Position numbers and translations under genes: made by a program
The notes under the pieces: model-generated
Told to the model about the DNA's origin: nothing
What the model saw: only the letters and a program-made list of their open reading frames with translations
Databases searched by the model: none
Shown: one piece after another, positions 44,019-55,984 of the stretch
Layout: every line of letters starts with the position of its first letter
How positions within the stretch are numbered: the stretch's first letter is position 1
Assembly: GCA_030247855.1 (NCBI GenBank)
Contig: JAPDRN010000139.1
Coordinates: forward strand, 1 to 64,000
Length of the DNA: 64,000 nucleotides
Direction of reading: 5' to 3'
From: Knufia peltigerae
Taxonomy: Eukaryota > Ascomycota > Eurotiomycetes > Chaetothyriales > Trichomeriaceae

Positions 44019-45948
44019 TGAGAAGTCAAAGGAGGTGCAGCCGAGACAATTTTTCTTTATACTATCTTTACTAGGGATGATCTGTATATAGCTAGGCGTT
44101 TGGATTGATTATGATTTTTGGTGTATACGGAGGTGGACTCCATCCATCAAAGTTGTCACGACACGAGTGATGTACAGATTGCACACACCTCTCATTGTCA
44201 ATCGCATTAATATTGGCGGGGACGGGATCTTCTCGAACAAAAAGGGTGAAGGGTTGGGAGTCGCTTTTGGATCATGGTACTCGGTACAGTTCTTTGAACA
44301 TACGCCATACAAGATAATGCGATAAGGCAGAAGTATGGGTAGTGAGTACATAGGTAGCCGCAGTATAAAGAAGTCAGGCTTCTTGACCCAAACACAGGAA
44401 TCGGACAGAGTCTCACATCTTATCGAATTATGATCACTTGTTGATGCGTTTCGGGACCCGGGGAGAGGGAGTTTGGCATGCAAAAACGCAATCTTGACCT
44501 TGGGGCTCGGCTGTTGGACTCGTCGGTAACCCCCATCCAATGCTGGACAATTCGGCCGGGATGTGGCCATGGCATTTTGTATTGTATTCTTGTTATCTCG
44601 CTTAAGACCCCGACGGGGGATGAGTCGGCAGCATGGAACAGAGATTTGATACGCGGACATTCTGACGGTTCAATCCATAGGAACATGCTCATTCGGCCAT
44701 GTGCCCTACATAGGAGTCAAAGGGGAAGAAGTTTCAAGAGGCTCGACACAAAATCTGCACTGTAATCAGTCACGGTGAATTCTTGCACTCCATACCCCAT
44801 GTGATTGCGTGTAGTCTTACGAGTCCTATGGGAATCTTTTTCCCTTTCCCACTCTCGTGCCTGGGAAGAGGTGACGAAGATCAAACTAGGGCACCTTAGG
44901 TACAAGTACGTAAAATAAAGCGGGCTCCGCTTTTCGGCAAGCCGAATGGCCATGGTTGATAAGCTTCTCTCCCCTACGGAGGCTACTGCGTACAGCTTTG
45001 ACAGATCCATGATGGCGGGTTCGAACTGAGAGATGGAGCGAGGAGAAGAACTCAAAATGCTCCGATACCGAGTACTACTCACAGCCACCTCGATTTTCTA
45101 GGTGAGATCTCCAAGGGTACTTCGTGGCACGGTATGTAGGTTGTACTGCTGACTCGTCCCCGTACAGAACCACCTCATCGGTCCAGATTACGAAACACCC
45201 AGCCTTGTTACAGATTGAACATGTCATACTCCTTACTGTAGGGACAATGAAGGTGCTCGTACTGTACAGATCTCTCTTATCTGTTCAAACATCTACTCGT
45301 GCAATAAGGTTCATTAGTCTCTGGAAGTCTGTGTGTCGCTAGTTGTCGATGACTTCAGCTTCTCCTTCGCAGTCCGGACGACGAGCACGAGAGCATCCGT
45401 GCACTTCTCCCAACACAATATTCAGCCAGATATTGAGTTTTCCTTTTTTTTTGGTTGCGACCTTTCAGGGTTGAATTTTACATGTTCCTCCTGGCCTCAT
45501 ATTGTTATCAACAGTAAATACTCCGTAGGTGCTGACAACTCGTCACTACGGAGTACTCCCCACCGCATATCCGGCACCCACGGCCTGATCCTTCTCCGGC
45601 GCCAACTTTCGGAGGGCTGTTCTAAGTAACTTGGCATCGCTTTCCAAGTGCTGAGTACCGAGAGAACTGGATCCAGCTCCATCCACTTTGAAGTGATTGC
45701 CCAGCCCGCCTTTTCACTCGTGACAAACGGGGTTTTTTTGGTGTCTACAGCAAGCTACTCCCGTAATCAGCATCAGCAACTACTATTCAGACCTTCCGCG
45801 TTTGGCGTTTGATTTGACTGCCCATCAGACTGGCTTGGTTTGATTCTGTTTGACAGTTCACGACCATCCTCTACTAGTTGTCTGTCCTCTAGCGACGAGA
45901 GGTCGAATTGGCTTCCATGCTGCACCCGTACCCGGCACACGAGCTGTC
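44019..45948. other. intergenic, no gene seen
   Basis: About 1.9 kb between two plus-strand genes. Two TACGGAGTA copies lie at 45519-45527 (reverse orientation) and 45547-45555, 28 nt apart. No gene was found. Confidence 0.55.
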
Positions 45949-48045
45949 ATGAGGCTCTCGGCGCCTTGTCACGCGATCGGATGGTGGTGGTTGTTTTTGT
46001 CTTTCTTGTTCGCTGGGAGGACGGGGGCCGATGATAACAGCTCACAACCCATCTCAATCTTCCGTTCGGTGAGTCGCCAACCGCTGTCACACCCTCGTGA
46101 TCCATTGACGGGCACTGACTCTATGTTGTGGTGATACAGAGGCCGGACCTAGTATCGCCTATTCTTACAGTCTTCACGAGGATTCCTGAGAAGCAGTCTC
46201 CAGGGTATTACTTCGTATCGCCGTATCAGCAAATCCAGGAATCCGTGCACATTTACGATAATGACGCAGTACGTACTCTCCATAGATATCCTTTTGCTTG
46301 AACAGAATCATTGATCGTGCTGACTTTGGACGTTTTTACAGAACCTGGTGTACAGTGGATTTGGAAGCGCCGGACCTGGCATCTCTCACGCACCTCAAAC
46401 ATGCATGTACAAAGGGGAGGTCCACCTGTGCTTCTACCAAGGCACCCAGATGCTCGGCTGGGGCCACGGCCATGGCATCATCATGGACAAACATTACCGG
46501 ATCGTAAAATCCGTCGAACCTGGAAGCTATCAGGCATCCTCGGACATGCACGAATTCAAGTTGATCGAAGACGGCAAGTCGGCGCTGTTGACCCAGTATC
46601 TCCGCAGTGTCTATGATCTATGTCCCTGGAATCTTTGCGACGGTCTCGGCTACATCCAAGAAGGAGCGTTCCAGGAAGTCGACGTCGACTCGGGCAAAGT
46701 CGTGTTCGAATGGAGGAGTCTGGACCACGTTGATCCTTCCGAGAGCTATGTCGACCCATCCACCACCGAAATCAGCGGCACTGGCGAAGCACCCGGGAGT
46801 CCTTGGGATTACTTCCACATCAACTCGATCGACAAGAACGAGGATGGCGACTACTTGATTTCGGCGCGTCACGTCTCGGCGGTATACAAAATTTCCGGCG
46901 TCGACGGTCATGTCATCTGGCGGCTGAACGGCGCCAAGTCAGACTACCATCTCGATGGCTTTTCGTTCTCGTCCCAGCACGACGCGCGATTCATCTCCGA
47001 AAACAAGACACACACCGTCCTCTCGCTGTTTGACAACGGATCGAACGGCTTCAACCAGACTCAGCCACATTCGACCGGTCAGATCATCAGTCTCGATCAC
47101 CAAACCAAGGTCGCCACCTGTCTGTTGAACCTGGACCCTCCGTTCATCGATGGCCACGCCCACATCTCCAAGTCGCAGGGCAATTTTCAGCAGTTGCCGG
47201 ATGGCAACATCATCATGGGATGGGGCAACGATGCCTTTTGGACCGAATACACGTCCGACGGGGAGATTGTCTTCTACGGCGCCCTCGGCTGGAGGAACGT
47301 GATGAATTACCGGGTGCACAAGTTCGACAACTGGGTCGGACTGCCGTTGACCAAGCCGGCACTGTGGACCTACTCCAAGGCCGGAGACGAGATGATGATG
47401 TACGTTTCGTGGAACGGCGCGACCGAGGTCAAGTCGTGGCGCCTGTACGGCGCGGATTCCAGAGACGGGCCGTGGAAAGAGATTGTTGAGAATGGGCCAA
47501 AGACCGGGTTTGAAACCATCCTCCGACACGAGTCGACGTACACGTTCGTCTACGCGGAGGCCCTGGACAAGAACGGCCTGGTTCTGGGTGCGTCGGCCGC
47601 CGAAAGGGTCTTCACTCCGCCCGTGCAGATGCTCGAATATTGTGACGACCTCGCGTGTCGTTTCATGCCCAGCGACGAAGAGCGTGAGCAGGAGCGCCAA
47701 CGAAAGGCCGAGGAGCAGAGGCAACGCGAGGAGGAAGAACGACTCGCGACACAACGGGCCACCGAAAACCGGGAGCGAGCGAGGGAGCGAGCGAAGAAGC
47801 GAGCTGAAATGTACGGTGGCGCTTTAGGCGGTCTGGCCGCACTGATCATCCTGATTATCGTCCTCGCCACGAGGAATTTTGTCTCTCGCCCGGTTCATGC
47901 CCTGGTCCACCGAGCCTACGGCACCATTCGGACCAAGATGGGCAAGGCCGATGCGAGAGCCGTGGGCGTGGGTGTTGGCTACAAGGCACTTCCTCTGGAA
48001 GAACAAGACGGTGTCAGAGTTCCCATCATCTCGGACCCTTCATGA
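45949..48045 (+). CDS. arylsulfotransferase-family protein (ASST), membrane-anchored
   Basis: 650-aa protein of the fungal Arylsulfotran_2 family, a beta-propeller related to bacterial PAPS-independent arylsulfotransferases. Exons 45949-46068, 46140-46268 and 46342-48045, with introns of 71 and 73 nt, both phase 0. An N-terminal signal peptide (WWWLFLSFLFAGRTGA) directs it to the secretory pathway. Propeller blocks include GWGHGHGIIMDKHYRIVKSV, DMHEFKLIEDGKSALLTQYL, DYFHINSIDKNEDGDYLISA, SSQHDARFISENK, GHAHISKSQGNFQQLPDGNI and MGWGNDAFWTEY; several carry histidines that could be catalytic. After a Glu/Arg-rich coiled coil (about residues 525-570) there is a transmembrane helix at about 574-593 and a short tail. 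Type I topology is therefore predicted. Enzyme activity of fungal members is unproven. Confidence 0.92.
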
Positions 48046-50859
48046 CATCTGGAATGGAATGTTGTTGATAACGGGCATGTACAAAGTATACACAGTATAC
48101 AATGTATATGGAAACGGCCCTCTCCAAGGGGCAAATCAAGCTGGACTCGACTCATCTCGGCGATTTGTTTTTCACGGAGTATGAATGCGGACGGGGTGAG
48201 AGGTTAACGTACCCATATGCAGATGGACACGGAGTGTGGCCCAGACTTATTTTATTAATACTGGATATATAATGAACGACGTGACGACACTTATCATCAT
48301 GTGCAGTATCTACTTTCTTTTCCTGCCTGTTCACTCCGTACGTTGACTGTCTTTCACCGTGGGAGGGATTTGTCTCGGATTCGCCCACTTGTCGCGTCTC
48401 AATAGTCAACCATAAAGGAGTCGACGATATGTGCACGTGGTGTCTCTACACGGGTGTGAAGCCATGTCCATGTCCGGAAATCGTTGCGAAAAAAATACAA
48501 GCTCCAAACTAACACGAACAAGCAACTCGAAATACGGAGTACCTGTTACTCCATAGTGGCCAGTTGCAGGATACAGAGATCCGCATTGTCATTACAGTTG
48601 AATTACACCCTGTCTCGTATTATTCTCCTCTCACCCCGATCGATGCACGGATAACTCAACAAGTAGATCATAAGGGGTCCTCTTCGCGACGTTTGCTCTT
48701 CCCGTTTTTTTTTTTTGGATGCGGCTCTTCGGCTGTGCTACTTGGTTATGCCGAGTTTCCCGGCTTGACGTTTCCCTTCCTCCTCCCCCTCCTCCTCCTT
48801 TCTGCCACTCGTAGTCGCTTTGTCCCTGTCACTGTCACTTGTCACCAAGAAGAAGGAGAAGAGGAAGAAGGGGGAAAAATGCCACATGGTCTTTTTATCC
48901 GTGCTCCACACAGAAACTAGTACACTGTACGGTAGATGGGAAGTGGCACTGTGCTCGTACCAAAAATTTAGTATGTACCGAGTACTCCGTACAAAAGACA
49001 AGACGAACTACTACCGAGAGTCTCTCTCGGCCAGAGTTGTAGCGAAAAGGAGTGAGAGGGGGGAAAGGATGGTTGTGACCACGCATTTCACAGCCGAGGG
49101 ATCCACACACAGTCAGTACATCGTCGTGGATGTGTAATTAATGAGCACGCAGTACAACCTGTAACGTGCCGCGGCCACGAGGCTTTTCTGTACAAGTTGC
49201 TGTTGTTGTGGTGTAATTGTGTAACGACGAGATCCAGCCACTTGCGAAGGACTGCAGTGTACGAGTACAGTAGAGATGTCTACGTGGATGAGGACGACAT
49301 CTGGCAGATAAATTGCGTACACCTGGCCACGCCCGTGTTTTTTTAACTTTTTGAAAAGAGTGTCGAGTATGAGGTGATTCGTAATTGTACTCGTACTGTA
49401 GAGGCAGTTGTGGAATCTTATTTGCCCAATGTTGACTAGGTACCTAGACACACTTGTCAGTTGCGAGACGACACAGAAAAGGCTTTTGATTGTTGTTGAG
49501 ACGACACGACAGGCTTGGCCCCATTTCCGATATACAGAATGGAGTACCTACAGCACGGAGTCTTGGGCCAAACGCCTCCACGAGTACGACGGTAGGGGTA
49601 TGGAGATGGGTTCTCCTGAGTGGACGAAATGTCTTGACAAGTTGGCAAATTTGATCGTATGGAAAACTCATAGGTACCCTGCTCGAGTCGATGATTCTAA
49701 TATATATACTCCGGTATATAGTTTACCTACAGTAGATCCCATTTTGGTTATCGATAAAGAAAAAGAAAGAGGATGACTTAGGTACTTTTATACGGAAGTG
49801 TTCGAACAATTGTGCCCGTAGCGAGGTTTGTGTTCGTCAGAGTACTCCGTATGGGCTACGGGGAGTACAACATTTCTAGCGTCTTCCAAGCCCTCTAAAC
49901 CAGCTACGGAGTACGGAGTACTCCCGTATGAAGAGCCGCAATCTCTGGGGGCCGAAATGGCTCTCAACGATCGCCCCAAGGATCAGTTTCGTGTGTGGGA
50001 CCTTTCAAAAAAAAGTGTCGTGGGTGGGAAGCCCCAAGAAACTTGACAGGTTGTTACAGGTACCTAGTAATAATAATGGACAGGGAACGGGAGTGTCTAC
50101 CCTCATTTCCAAAAGGCTCGTCAATCATCATGGGATCCATCCGTGCGACTAATCGTACTCCGTATGAGCCCCAAAGAGAAGACCGTGCGAGACGAAACCC
50201 TTTCCACGGTTGATATGTAAAATACCTTGTAGGGGCACCTAGGAGGACCGAGTACAGCCACCCCTCCTACGCGCGGTCCATTAGGTACCTTTAGGTACTC
50301 GTAGGCTGTAGCGTGGCGCCAGGGTATTGAACCTACTGTCCCTAGAATACGTACCCCGAAGGCGTGTTGACGTATGTCCTTCCCACACCCAGCGCTCGAA
50401 TCTCAAACCTTACAGCACTCCATTCGTACCCAGGTAAACCTGATTCTCCATCCATCTGTCACTCCAAGAAGTTACTGCCGACCTTCGGCTTCGTCCATGT
50501 CGATTGTCTTTCCAACACTCTATCGGTACTTTCTTGCCACATTGACACCGCGCTGTCTCTTCAGTGCTAGAGTTGTACTTTTCTACACGTCCCTTCAAGG
50601 ACGAAGCCATACAAGCACTGGACTGCTGCTCGTGTGGATTAAAAAAGAGAGATCACCCTCTAAACGCATCACAATCGGGAAACCGCAACGAGGCACACGA
50701 CGATCACGAACGAGACGACCGACCACACCTCCTCTCCCCATCCTTACCCCGATCTGCGAACCGATCCCACCTCTTGACAGATGATGCTTCACTATTATAT
50801 AAAACAATAATACTGTACCCAAATTCTTAGGAGAGGCGTTACCGGCCCCGAAAAAGAAT
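48046..50859. other. 2.8-kb gene-poor stretch rich in TACGGAGTA motifs
   Basis: No supported gene. Six exact TACGGAGTA or TACTCCGTA 9-mers lie here (48533, 48983, 49843, 49905, 49912, 50156), the densest patch in the window, with further near matches. It also contains many GGTACCTA/TAGGTACC palindrome-like elements. Confidence 0.55.
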
Positions 50860-52485
50860 ATGGCACGAGACACAGAAAGGCAGGCCCCAAGGCCCGCTGG
50901 TCCGCCATCCTGGTCCTCGATACCGAACAAGTTCCAAATCTTTCTGCTGTTCTCCGTCCGATTCGTCGACTTCTTTCAACAGGCGGCCCTGCAAGCGTAC
51001 ATGTTTTACCAACTCAAGTCCTTCACGCCCGATGCACCAGACAGCGAAATCTCCTTCGAGGCCGGCGTGCTGCAGGGTGTCTTTACCGCCGCCCAGGTCT
51101 TCACTGGCATATTATGGGGAAGAGTGGCGGACTCTCCGGCCTTTGGTCGCAAAACCGTGCTTCTGTTCGGGCTGGTTGGACAAGGAATCAGCTGCATCGG
51201 CGTCGCCTTCTCCAGAAGTTTCGGCGCGGCGGCCGTCTGGCGGTGCTTGGGCGGTGCAGTCAACGCGACCGTGGGCGGCGCAAGAACATCTCTCGCCGAG
51301 AGTACAGAGAAGAAGTACCACTCGAGGACATTCTTGATCCTGCCTTTGGCGTGGAATGTGGCAAACATATTTGGCCCGCTGTTCGGCGGCCTCATGTCGG
51401 ACCCTGTGTACAATTATCCAGGTCTTTTTGGGCAGGATTCGACGTTTGGTGGCGCCGACGGGGTTTCGTGGCTCAACAAGTTCCCCTATGCGGCGCCAAA
51501 CCTGTGCTGCGCATTCGTGCTGTTCGCAGATGCCGTGCTGATCTATCTCGGCCTGCGCGAGACTCTTGCAGCGAAGCGCTTCTCCCGTGACCGCGGCATC
51601 GAACTGGCGGAGAACCTGCGTTATCGCTTGAACAGGATCATCTTTCAGCGCTTCGGATATAGTCAGATCGGCCAACAGGTCCAAGGCCCGGACACACTGG
51701 ACGACGAGAACATGCCGTCGAGTACGCCGCTCACGCCCCTCCCGCCCAAGGAAGTCGACAACAGCAATCCGTCTAGTTCGAAAGAACCGCCTCGGCCGTC
51801 GGAGGCGTACAGACCAGCACCGCCCTTCTACCACGCCCTCACCCCGAACGTGCTCATGGTTCTTTCCACCGTCGCCATCATGGATTTCCAAATGGGTGGC
51901 TTTGCTCAACTGTGGACGGTTTTTCTGTCCTCGGCTCGACGAACAGACGAGGAACTTGCGACTATTCGACTGCCGTTCTATTTCACCGGTGGTCTGCAAT
52001 TCTCACTCCCGACGATCGGTCTGGCCATGTCCATTCTCGGCTTTGTGGGAATAATTCTCCAACTCACCCTGTATCCCACGATCAACGCGAGGTTTGGTCT
52101 TCTTCGGTCGTTCCGATGGTCGCTCCTGGTGTTTCCGATGGCCTATGCCCTCGCGCCGTACCTTTCCCTGCTGATAAACCACACCCTCTTGCTCTGGATC
52201 GCCATCGTGGTCGTGGTGGTGCTGCAGGTCGCGGCTCGCACTTTTGCCATTCCAGGTTCAGTGTTGCTCATCAACAACTCAAGTCCCGGGCCACAGCTCC
52301 TAGGCACGATTCATGGCATGGGCGCCGCGACCTCGAGTGCGTTTAGGACGATCGGTCCCATCGCCGCGGGCCATTGGTACGGTCGCGGGTTGGAAAAGGG
52401 TGTCGTTGGTTGGGCGTGGTGGTGGTTGGCATTTGTTAGTTTGTTGGGAGTGATACCAAGTTTATGGGCCAGAGATGGGACATGA
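50860..52485 (+). CDS. MFS transporter, DHA1/TetA-like (YCR023C type)
   Basis: 541-aa, single-exon, 12-helix major facilitator. Motif A lies between helices 2 and 3 as GILWGRVADSPAFGRKTVLL, with the expected G-R-x-A-D and G-R-K elements. Helix 4-5 blocks are VWRCLGGAVNATVGGARTSL and PLAWNVANIFGPLFGG, the latter resembling the antiporter motif C region. A hydrophilic central loop of about 90 residues contains Pro/Ser-rich sequence and separates the halves. The second half starts at about HALTPNVLMVLSTVAIMDF, and INNSSPGPQLLGTIHGMG is conserved in the fungal YCR023C/zinc-resistance-like group of DHA1 transporters. The substrate is not predictable; vacuolar or plasma-membrane efflux are both seen in the group. 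The start lies in AATATGGCA. Confidence 0.88.
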   Translation: MARDTERQAPRPAGPPSWSSIPNKFQIFLLFSVRFVDFFQQAALQAYMFYQLKSFTPDAPDSEISFEAGVLQGVFTAAQVFTGILWGRVADSPAFGRKTVLLFGLVGQGISCIGVAFSRSFGAAAVWRCLGGAVNATVGGARTSLAESTEKKYHSRTFLILPLAWNVANIFGPLFGGLMSDPVYNYPGLFGQDSTFGGADGVSWLNKFPYAAPNLCCAFVLFADAVLIYLGLRETLAAKRFSRDRGIELAENLRYRLNRIIFQRFGYSQIGQQVQGPDTLDDENMPSSTPLTPLPPKEVDNSNPSSSKEPPRPSEAYRPAPPFYHALTPNVLMVLSTVAIMDFQMGGFAQLWTVFLSSARRTDEELATIRLPFYFTGGLQFSLPTIGLAMSILGFVGIILQLTLYPTINARFGLLRSFRWSLLVFPMAYALAPYLSLLINHTLLLWIAIVVVVVLQVAARTFAIPGSVLLINNSSPGPQLLGTIHGMGAATSSAFRTIGPIAAGHWYGRGLEKGVVGWAWWWLAFVSLLGVIPSLWARDGT

Positions 52486-53306
52486 TCTGTAATTTTTTTT
52501 TCCGCCGCAATCTCTTGCTTCGTCTCACTTACCTTAGGTATGTGTGACATGTTAGATGGGCAGATGTAGGTACTAATGAATCTATACTATAAAACATGAG
52601 TCTTGCCGCGGAAGCGCGAGAGATTGATGAGTGAATGGGGACATGAATAGATGAGATGGGTAGTACTCGTACCCAACCTACTTTTTCTGAAAAATAGGTA
52701 AGATTTTTGCAAAGAGCCGTAGAATTTCACTTCTCAAGGGAACCTTTGGGGGCTACTGTAATATCATTCAACTAGGTCAGTAAGTACGAGTATAGGAGTG
52801 GCATGTATACCCCGTACACCCTACCTGGATTCGATACGGAAACGGAGTAAGGCCACCATCCATTCGTATTGCTCGGTAGGAACGAATGGCAGTCCTATCA
52901 TCTTACCAGGATCGATCGTTCCAACGGCCCGGCAGATCTTTATTGAAAGCTTTTCTCTGGCATAATAAGGCCCTCCATCGTACCTGAGGTAGGTAGGTGG
53001 TGACAATACTGACTACATGACTAGGGGACTAGAGGACTACAAGACTGTTTGCCTCCCTAGGTATAGGACTGGGTTGCGTCTTTCTTCGTCCCTTGCGATC
53101 AGGCCAGCATCTCATCATCATCAAACTCTTGACAGTATTTCAAACTTGAGCGATCCACATAGGAGGATAATACCGGACAAAGTCCACCTCTCTACCCGAG
53201 TGAAAGATAAACCGTATGCGAGATCACTCAGTTGCTGCCACCTCTAAAAGTTACATCAACGGGACAAACAAGAGAATAGTTCTTTTCTTTTTTACTTCGA
53301 GTCGCC
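52486..53306. other. intergenic, no gene seen
   Basis: About 820 nt between two plus-strand genes, including the promoter of the NmrA-like gene. Repeated GTAGGTAGGT-like elements are present near 52988. No gene. Confidence 0.55.
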
Positions 53307-54529
53307 ATGAATACCGAGCACAAAGTCAAGACGACAAAGGTGGCCGTGGTGGGTGTAAGTCATCTACAATTTCATCAATCCCCCGTTTTTGAATACCCGA
53401 ATAACTCGATGTGCTCCCGTACGTCCGTCCGTCCTTGCCCATCATGTATAAGTCAAAAACGTCCTTTTTAGCGGTTTGAGCCAAAAAGAGAAAAAGAAAA
53501 GACCCAGCTACTAATTCTCAGTTGACGAAAATCAAAAATTAGCCCAACGGCAATCTCGGAAAATACGTCGTCCCGGCCCTCGTGGCAGCAGGGTTCGAGA
53601 TCACCCTCGTGACCAGAACGGCGTCCAAGGCTGAAGAACTCAAACGATCCATCATCGTCCAGGGAGGAGGAGGAGGAGGAGACACCGCCGACACCGCCGA
53701 CACCGCCAACTCTGACGACGCCAAAGACGGTGCCGTCGTCGTCATCCACGTCGTACAAGGAGACTACACGTCCGCCGCGAGTCTCGCGAAAAGCCTCAAG
53801 GGCCACGACTCGGTCGTGAGCTTGCTGAACCGCGACCAGACGGCGGCTCAGATCCAGCTCGTGGACGCCGTCCTCGCGGCCGGGGTCCCGCACATTGTCC
53901 CGGCTGCGTTTGGGGTCGACACGAGCCGGCCGGAGGTTCGAGCCCTGCCTCACCTGGCCGTCGCCTACGTCAAGTCGGAAGACCACCTTCGCGACGCGAT
54001 CGAGAGGGCCGACGGCGCCACGACCTTCACGGGCATCCACAACGGGGCGTTCCTCGAATGGATCTTCAAGTTCAACTACGTCATCAACCTCGTCGGTAAA
54101 GGGGATGAAGACGAACCGTCGACCATCTTCGACCAAGGCGACGTGCGCATGAGCGCCAGTTCGATGTGGGACATCGGCAAGGCCGTCGCGGTGGCGGTGG
54201 CGAGACGAAACGAAGTGGCCTTCAGGAACAAATTCCTCCTCATGCACAACGTCACATTTTCGCAAAACGAGTTGTTGGGATACGCCAAAGACACTCTCCC
54301 GGACAAACCGTGGCCGATTGTGAGGGTTGATACGTTGGAGGCGGAGAGGAAGAGTCAGGAAGAGTTTGATTCCGGGAACAGAGCCCCAGTGGCCATGCAC
54401 GGTTTTTTTCAGAGAGCCTTCTTTGGCAAAGGGTTGGGATTCTTCCCGGAGACTGACAATGCATTGTTGGGGGTGGAAGAGCACGACGGGGAGTGGTTGA
54501 AGGATATGGTCCGAACACAGCTTGTTTGA
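53307..54529 (+). CDS. NmrA-like / isoflavone reductase-like NAD(P)-binding protein
   Basis: Atypical short-chain dehydrogenase of the NmrA-like family, 344 aa, exons 53307-53354 and 53543-54529. The 188-nt intron is phase 0 and splits the glycine motif, GTAAGT to AAATTAG. The first available AG downstream of the branch site, at about 53520, would lead to a stop within seven codons, so the later acceptor is required. Joined, the N-terminus reads TKVAVVGPNGNLGKYVVPAL, a GxxGxxG Rossmann motif. It is followed by FEITLVTRTASKAEEL, where the arginine after strand 2 favours NADP(H). Later blocks are VVSLLNRDQTAAQIQLVDA, VPHIVPAAFGVD and TTFTGIHNGAFLEWIFKFN. It could be a sensor without catalysis (as NmrA) or a reductase. 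No cluster partners are evident. Confidence 0.88.
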
Positions 54530-54575
54530 TTGAGGATTTATATCATGATAAGTTGAGCCTTTGCTAGTTGCTGGA

Positions 54576-55115
54576 TCATCGTTCGTCCAAGGGCGTCTTT
54601 CGTGGACGAACGACGACATGCTCGTTTGGAGGCAGTCGTACCCCTGGTACGTTATCGTAGATGTGACGAAATTGTCGTCCTGCCTCAATTCTGATCTCAT
54701 TGATCCACCCAACCGTTGCGGCGATCTGCCGTGAAGACTTTGGATTATTTGGTGTTTGTCCTGCAGCTTCGAGAAACAACCTAGTTTTCTGCCTTCTGAG
54801 TAAGTGAATCAGACAGTCGCATTGGTCCAGTAAGTCTTCGCAGCAGTGTATGAAGTCGTGAAACATCTTCAACGTAGATTCAACCAGATACGGCCTGCCG
54901 AGCTTCCACAGATAATTTGCGAGAAAGCAAACCCAATCATAACACTGGGCGCAATGATTTTGGATGGAGGGTGATGGTCCTTGACGGTCCTTGCGACCGT
55001 AGGCGGCGGTGCCATGCTGCCGAGAAAATCGAGCGAATTCTTCGGCGAAGTTGGACAGATTCGCACTCACGTCCCCGAAACGACACGCGAGCCGAGCTAC
55101 TTGGCAGAGGAGCAT
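54576..55115 (-). CDS. hypothetical protein, 5' end uncertain
   Basis: I do not recognise a family. The frame is open from a TAG at about 55290 down to the stop at 54576. The first ATG in it is at 55115, giving 179 aa, but sequence upstream to about 55208 is also coding-like (SYQDLLVSILFSRSETVFSS) and an unmapped exon is likely. The protein is helical and cysteine-rich: QVARLACRFGDVSANLSNFA, HCAQCYDWVCFLANYLWKL, MFHDFIHCCEDLLDQCDCLI, then a basic C-terminus (RLPPNEHVVVRPRKTPLDER). Some of this resembles the helical N-terminal regions of fungal NLR-like proteins, but too little is present to say so. The stop is 46 nt from the end of the NmrA-like gene, so the two are tail to tail. Confidence 0.45.
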   Translation of the reverse strand: MLLCQVARLACRFGDVSANLSNFAEEFARFSRQHGTAAYGRKDRQGPSPSIQNHCAQCYDWVCFLANYLWKLGRPYLVESTLKMFHDFIHCCEDLLDQCDCLIHLLRRQKTRLFLEAAGQTPNNPKSSRQIAATVGWINEIRIEAGRQFRHIYDNVPGVRLPPNEHVVVRPRKTPLDER

Positions 55116-55208
55116 CGTGAGCAAGGAATGAGGCCTTTTGAGCGACGAAAACACGGTCTCGGATCGCGAAAATAGAATGCTCACAAGGAGATCTTGGTAG
55201 CTTGTCAC

Positions 55209-55984
55209 AGAAGATCTGAATGTCTTCCAAGGATAGGATGAGGTGTGAAGGACGTTCTGGGTGAGGCTGATGCTTTGTTGGCCAGGCTAAAAGGACGACT
55301 TAAATTCTTGCAGTCCATCTTTCTGGTGGGTTTGTTGGCGGGGAAGCTGGTGAGACTGGTGAGTCTGGTGAACCAATCTGAGAAGTATCTCACCGTGCAT
55401 GCACATATTAGCCTGGCCGATCTGCAATCTGATCGAAAGGGAAGTTGCTCGCGTCGACCTCAAGACCCAAACCGACAAAAGCCCGTCCACCAACCTCAGA
55501 ATGCTCTTCATCAAAAACATCAGTAAAATCGTCTCTCAGCCTTGCCGTCGTTTTGAAGCGAGTGCCTTGCGCCGCCAAAACTGCCATATTGGGCTAGCCT
55601 TGTCCCCAACGACGCTCTTAACTTTAGGCTCAAACGTCCGTAGAAACAATCGCTGTCTCAAACCACCAGGCCAAATGCCGCCATTTCGGCACGATCGCAC
55701 GTGGTGAACACCATGGTGAGACTTCCTCAACATGACCTGAATCTCATGGCTGTTACCGAACAAGCGAACCCCAAGATGGGGACGTAAATTCCATGTCCCC
55801 GAGCTGTAAAATGGTCAATTGTTCCAAACATATCAGTCGTCTCTCTTCGTCCGCCGTTGTTCACTTCTCTGGTATCTACCTGAGCACAGCTGGTCTGTTT
55901 CAATTCTCCCCTTTGCGTTTTCCAGACCTCACACTTTCTCCTCCTTGCTTGCCATCGATCCTTCTCATTCAAACGGCAAGCACC
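55209..55984. other. intergenic, possible 5' exons of the hypothetical gene
   Basis: About 780 nt between divergent genes. Minus-strand frames such as 55287-55520 could supply a first exon ending at a GTGAGA donor, but none gives a frame-consistent join that I could confirm. The last 180 nt, CT-rich, are the promoter and leader of the secreted-protein gene. Confidence 0.4.

Noticed and set aside
45010..45040. GGGTTCGAACT, resembling a tRNA T-loop
   Set aside because: The flanking bases do not form a five-pair T stem, and no acceptor or anticodon arm is found at the required distances. No other tRNA-like B box held up.
46939..47754. 271-codon open frame on the minus strand
   Set aside because: Antisense shadow of the arylsulfotransferase-family gene, produced by its codon bias.
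51112..51999. 295-codon open frame on the minus strand
   Set aside because: Antisense shadow of the MFS transporter at 50860-52485; no motif, and the sense strand has clear family sequence.
53468..54712. 414-codon open frame on the minus strand
   Set aside because: It lies antisense to the NmrA-like gene across its whole length, has Arg/Val/Asp-rich composition typical of the complement of GC-rich coding DNA, and shows no domain.
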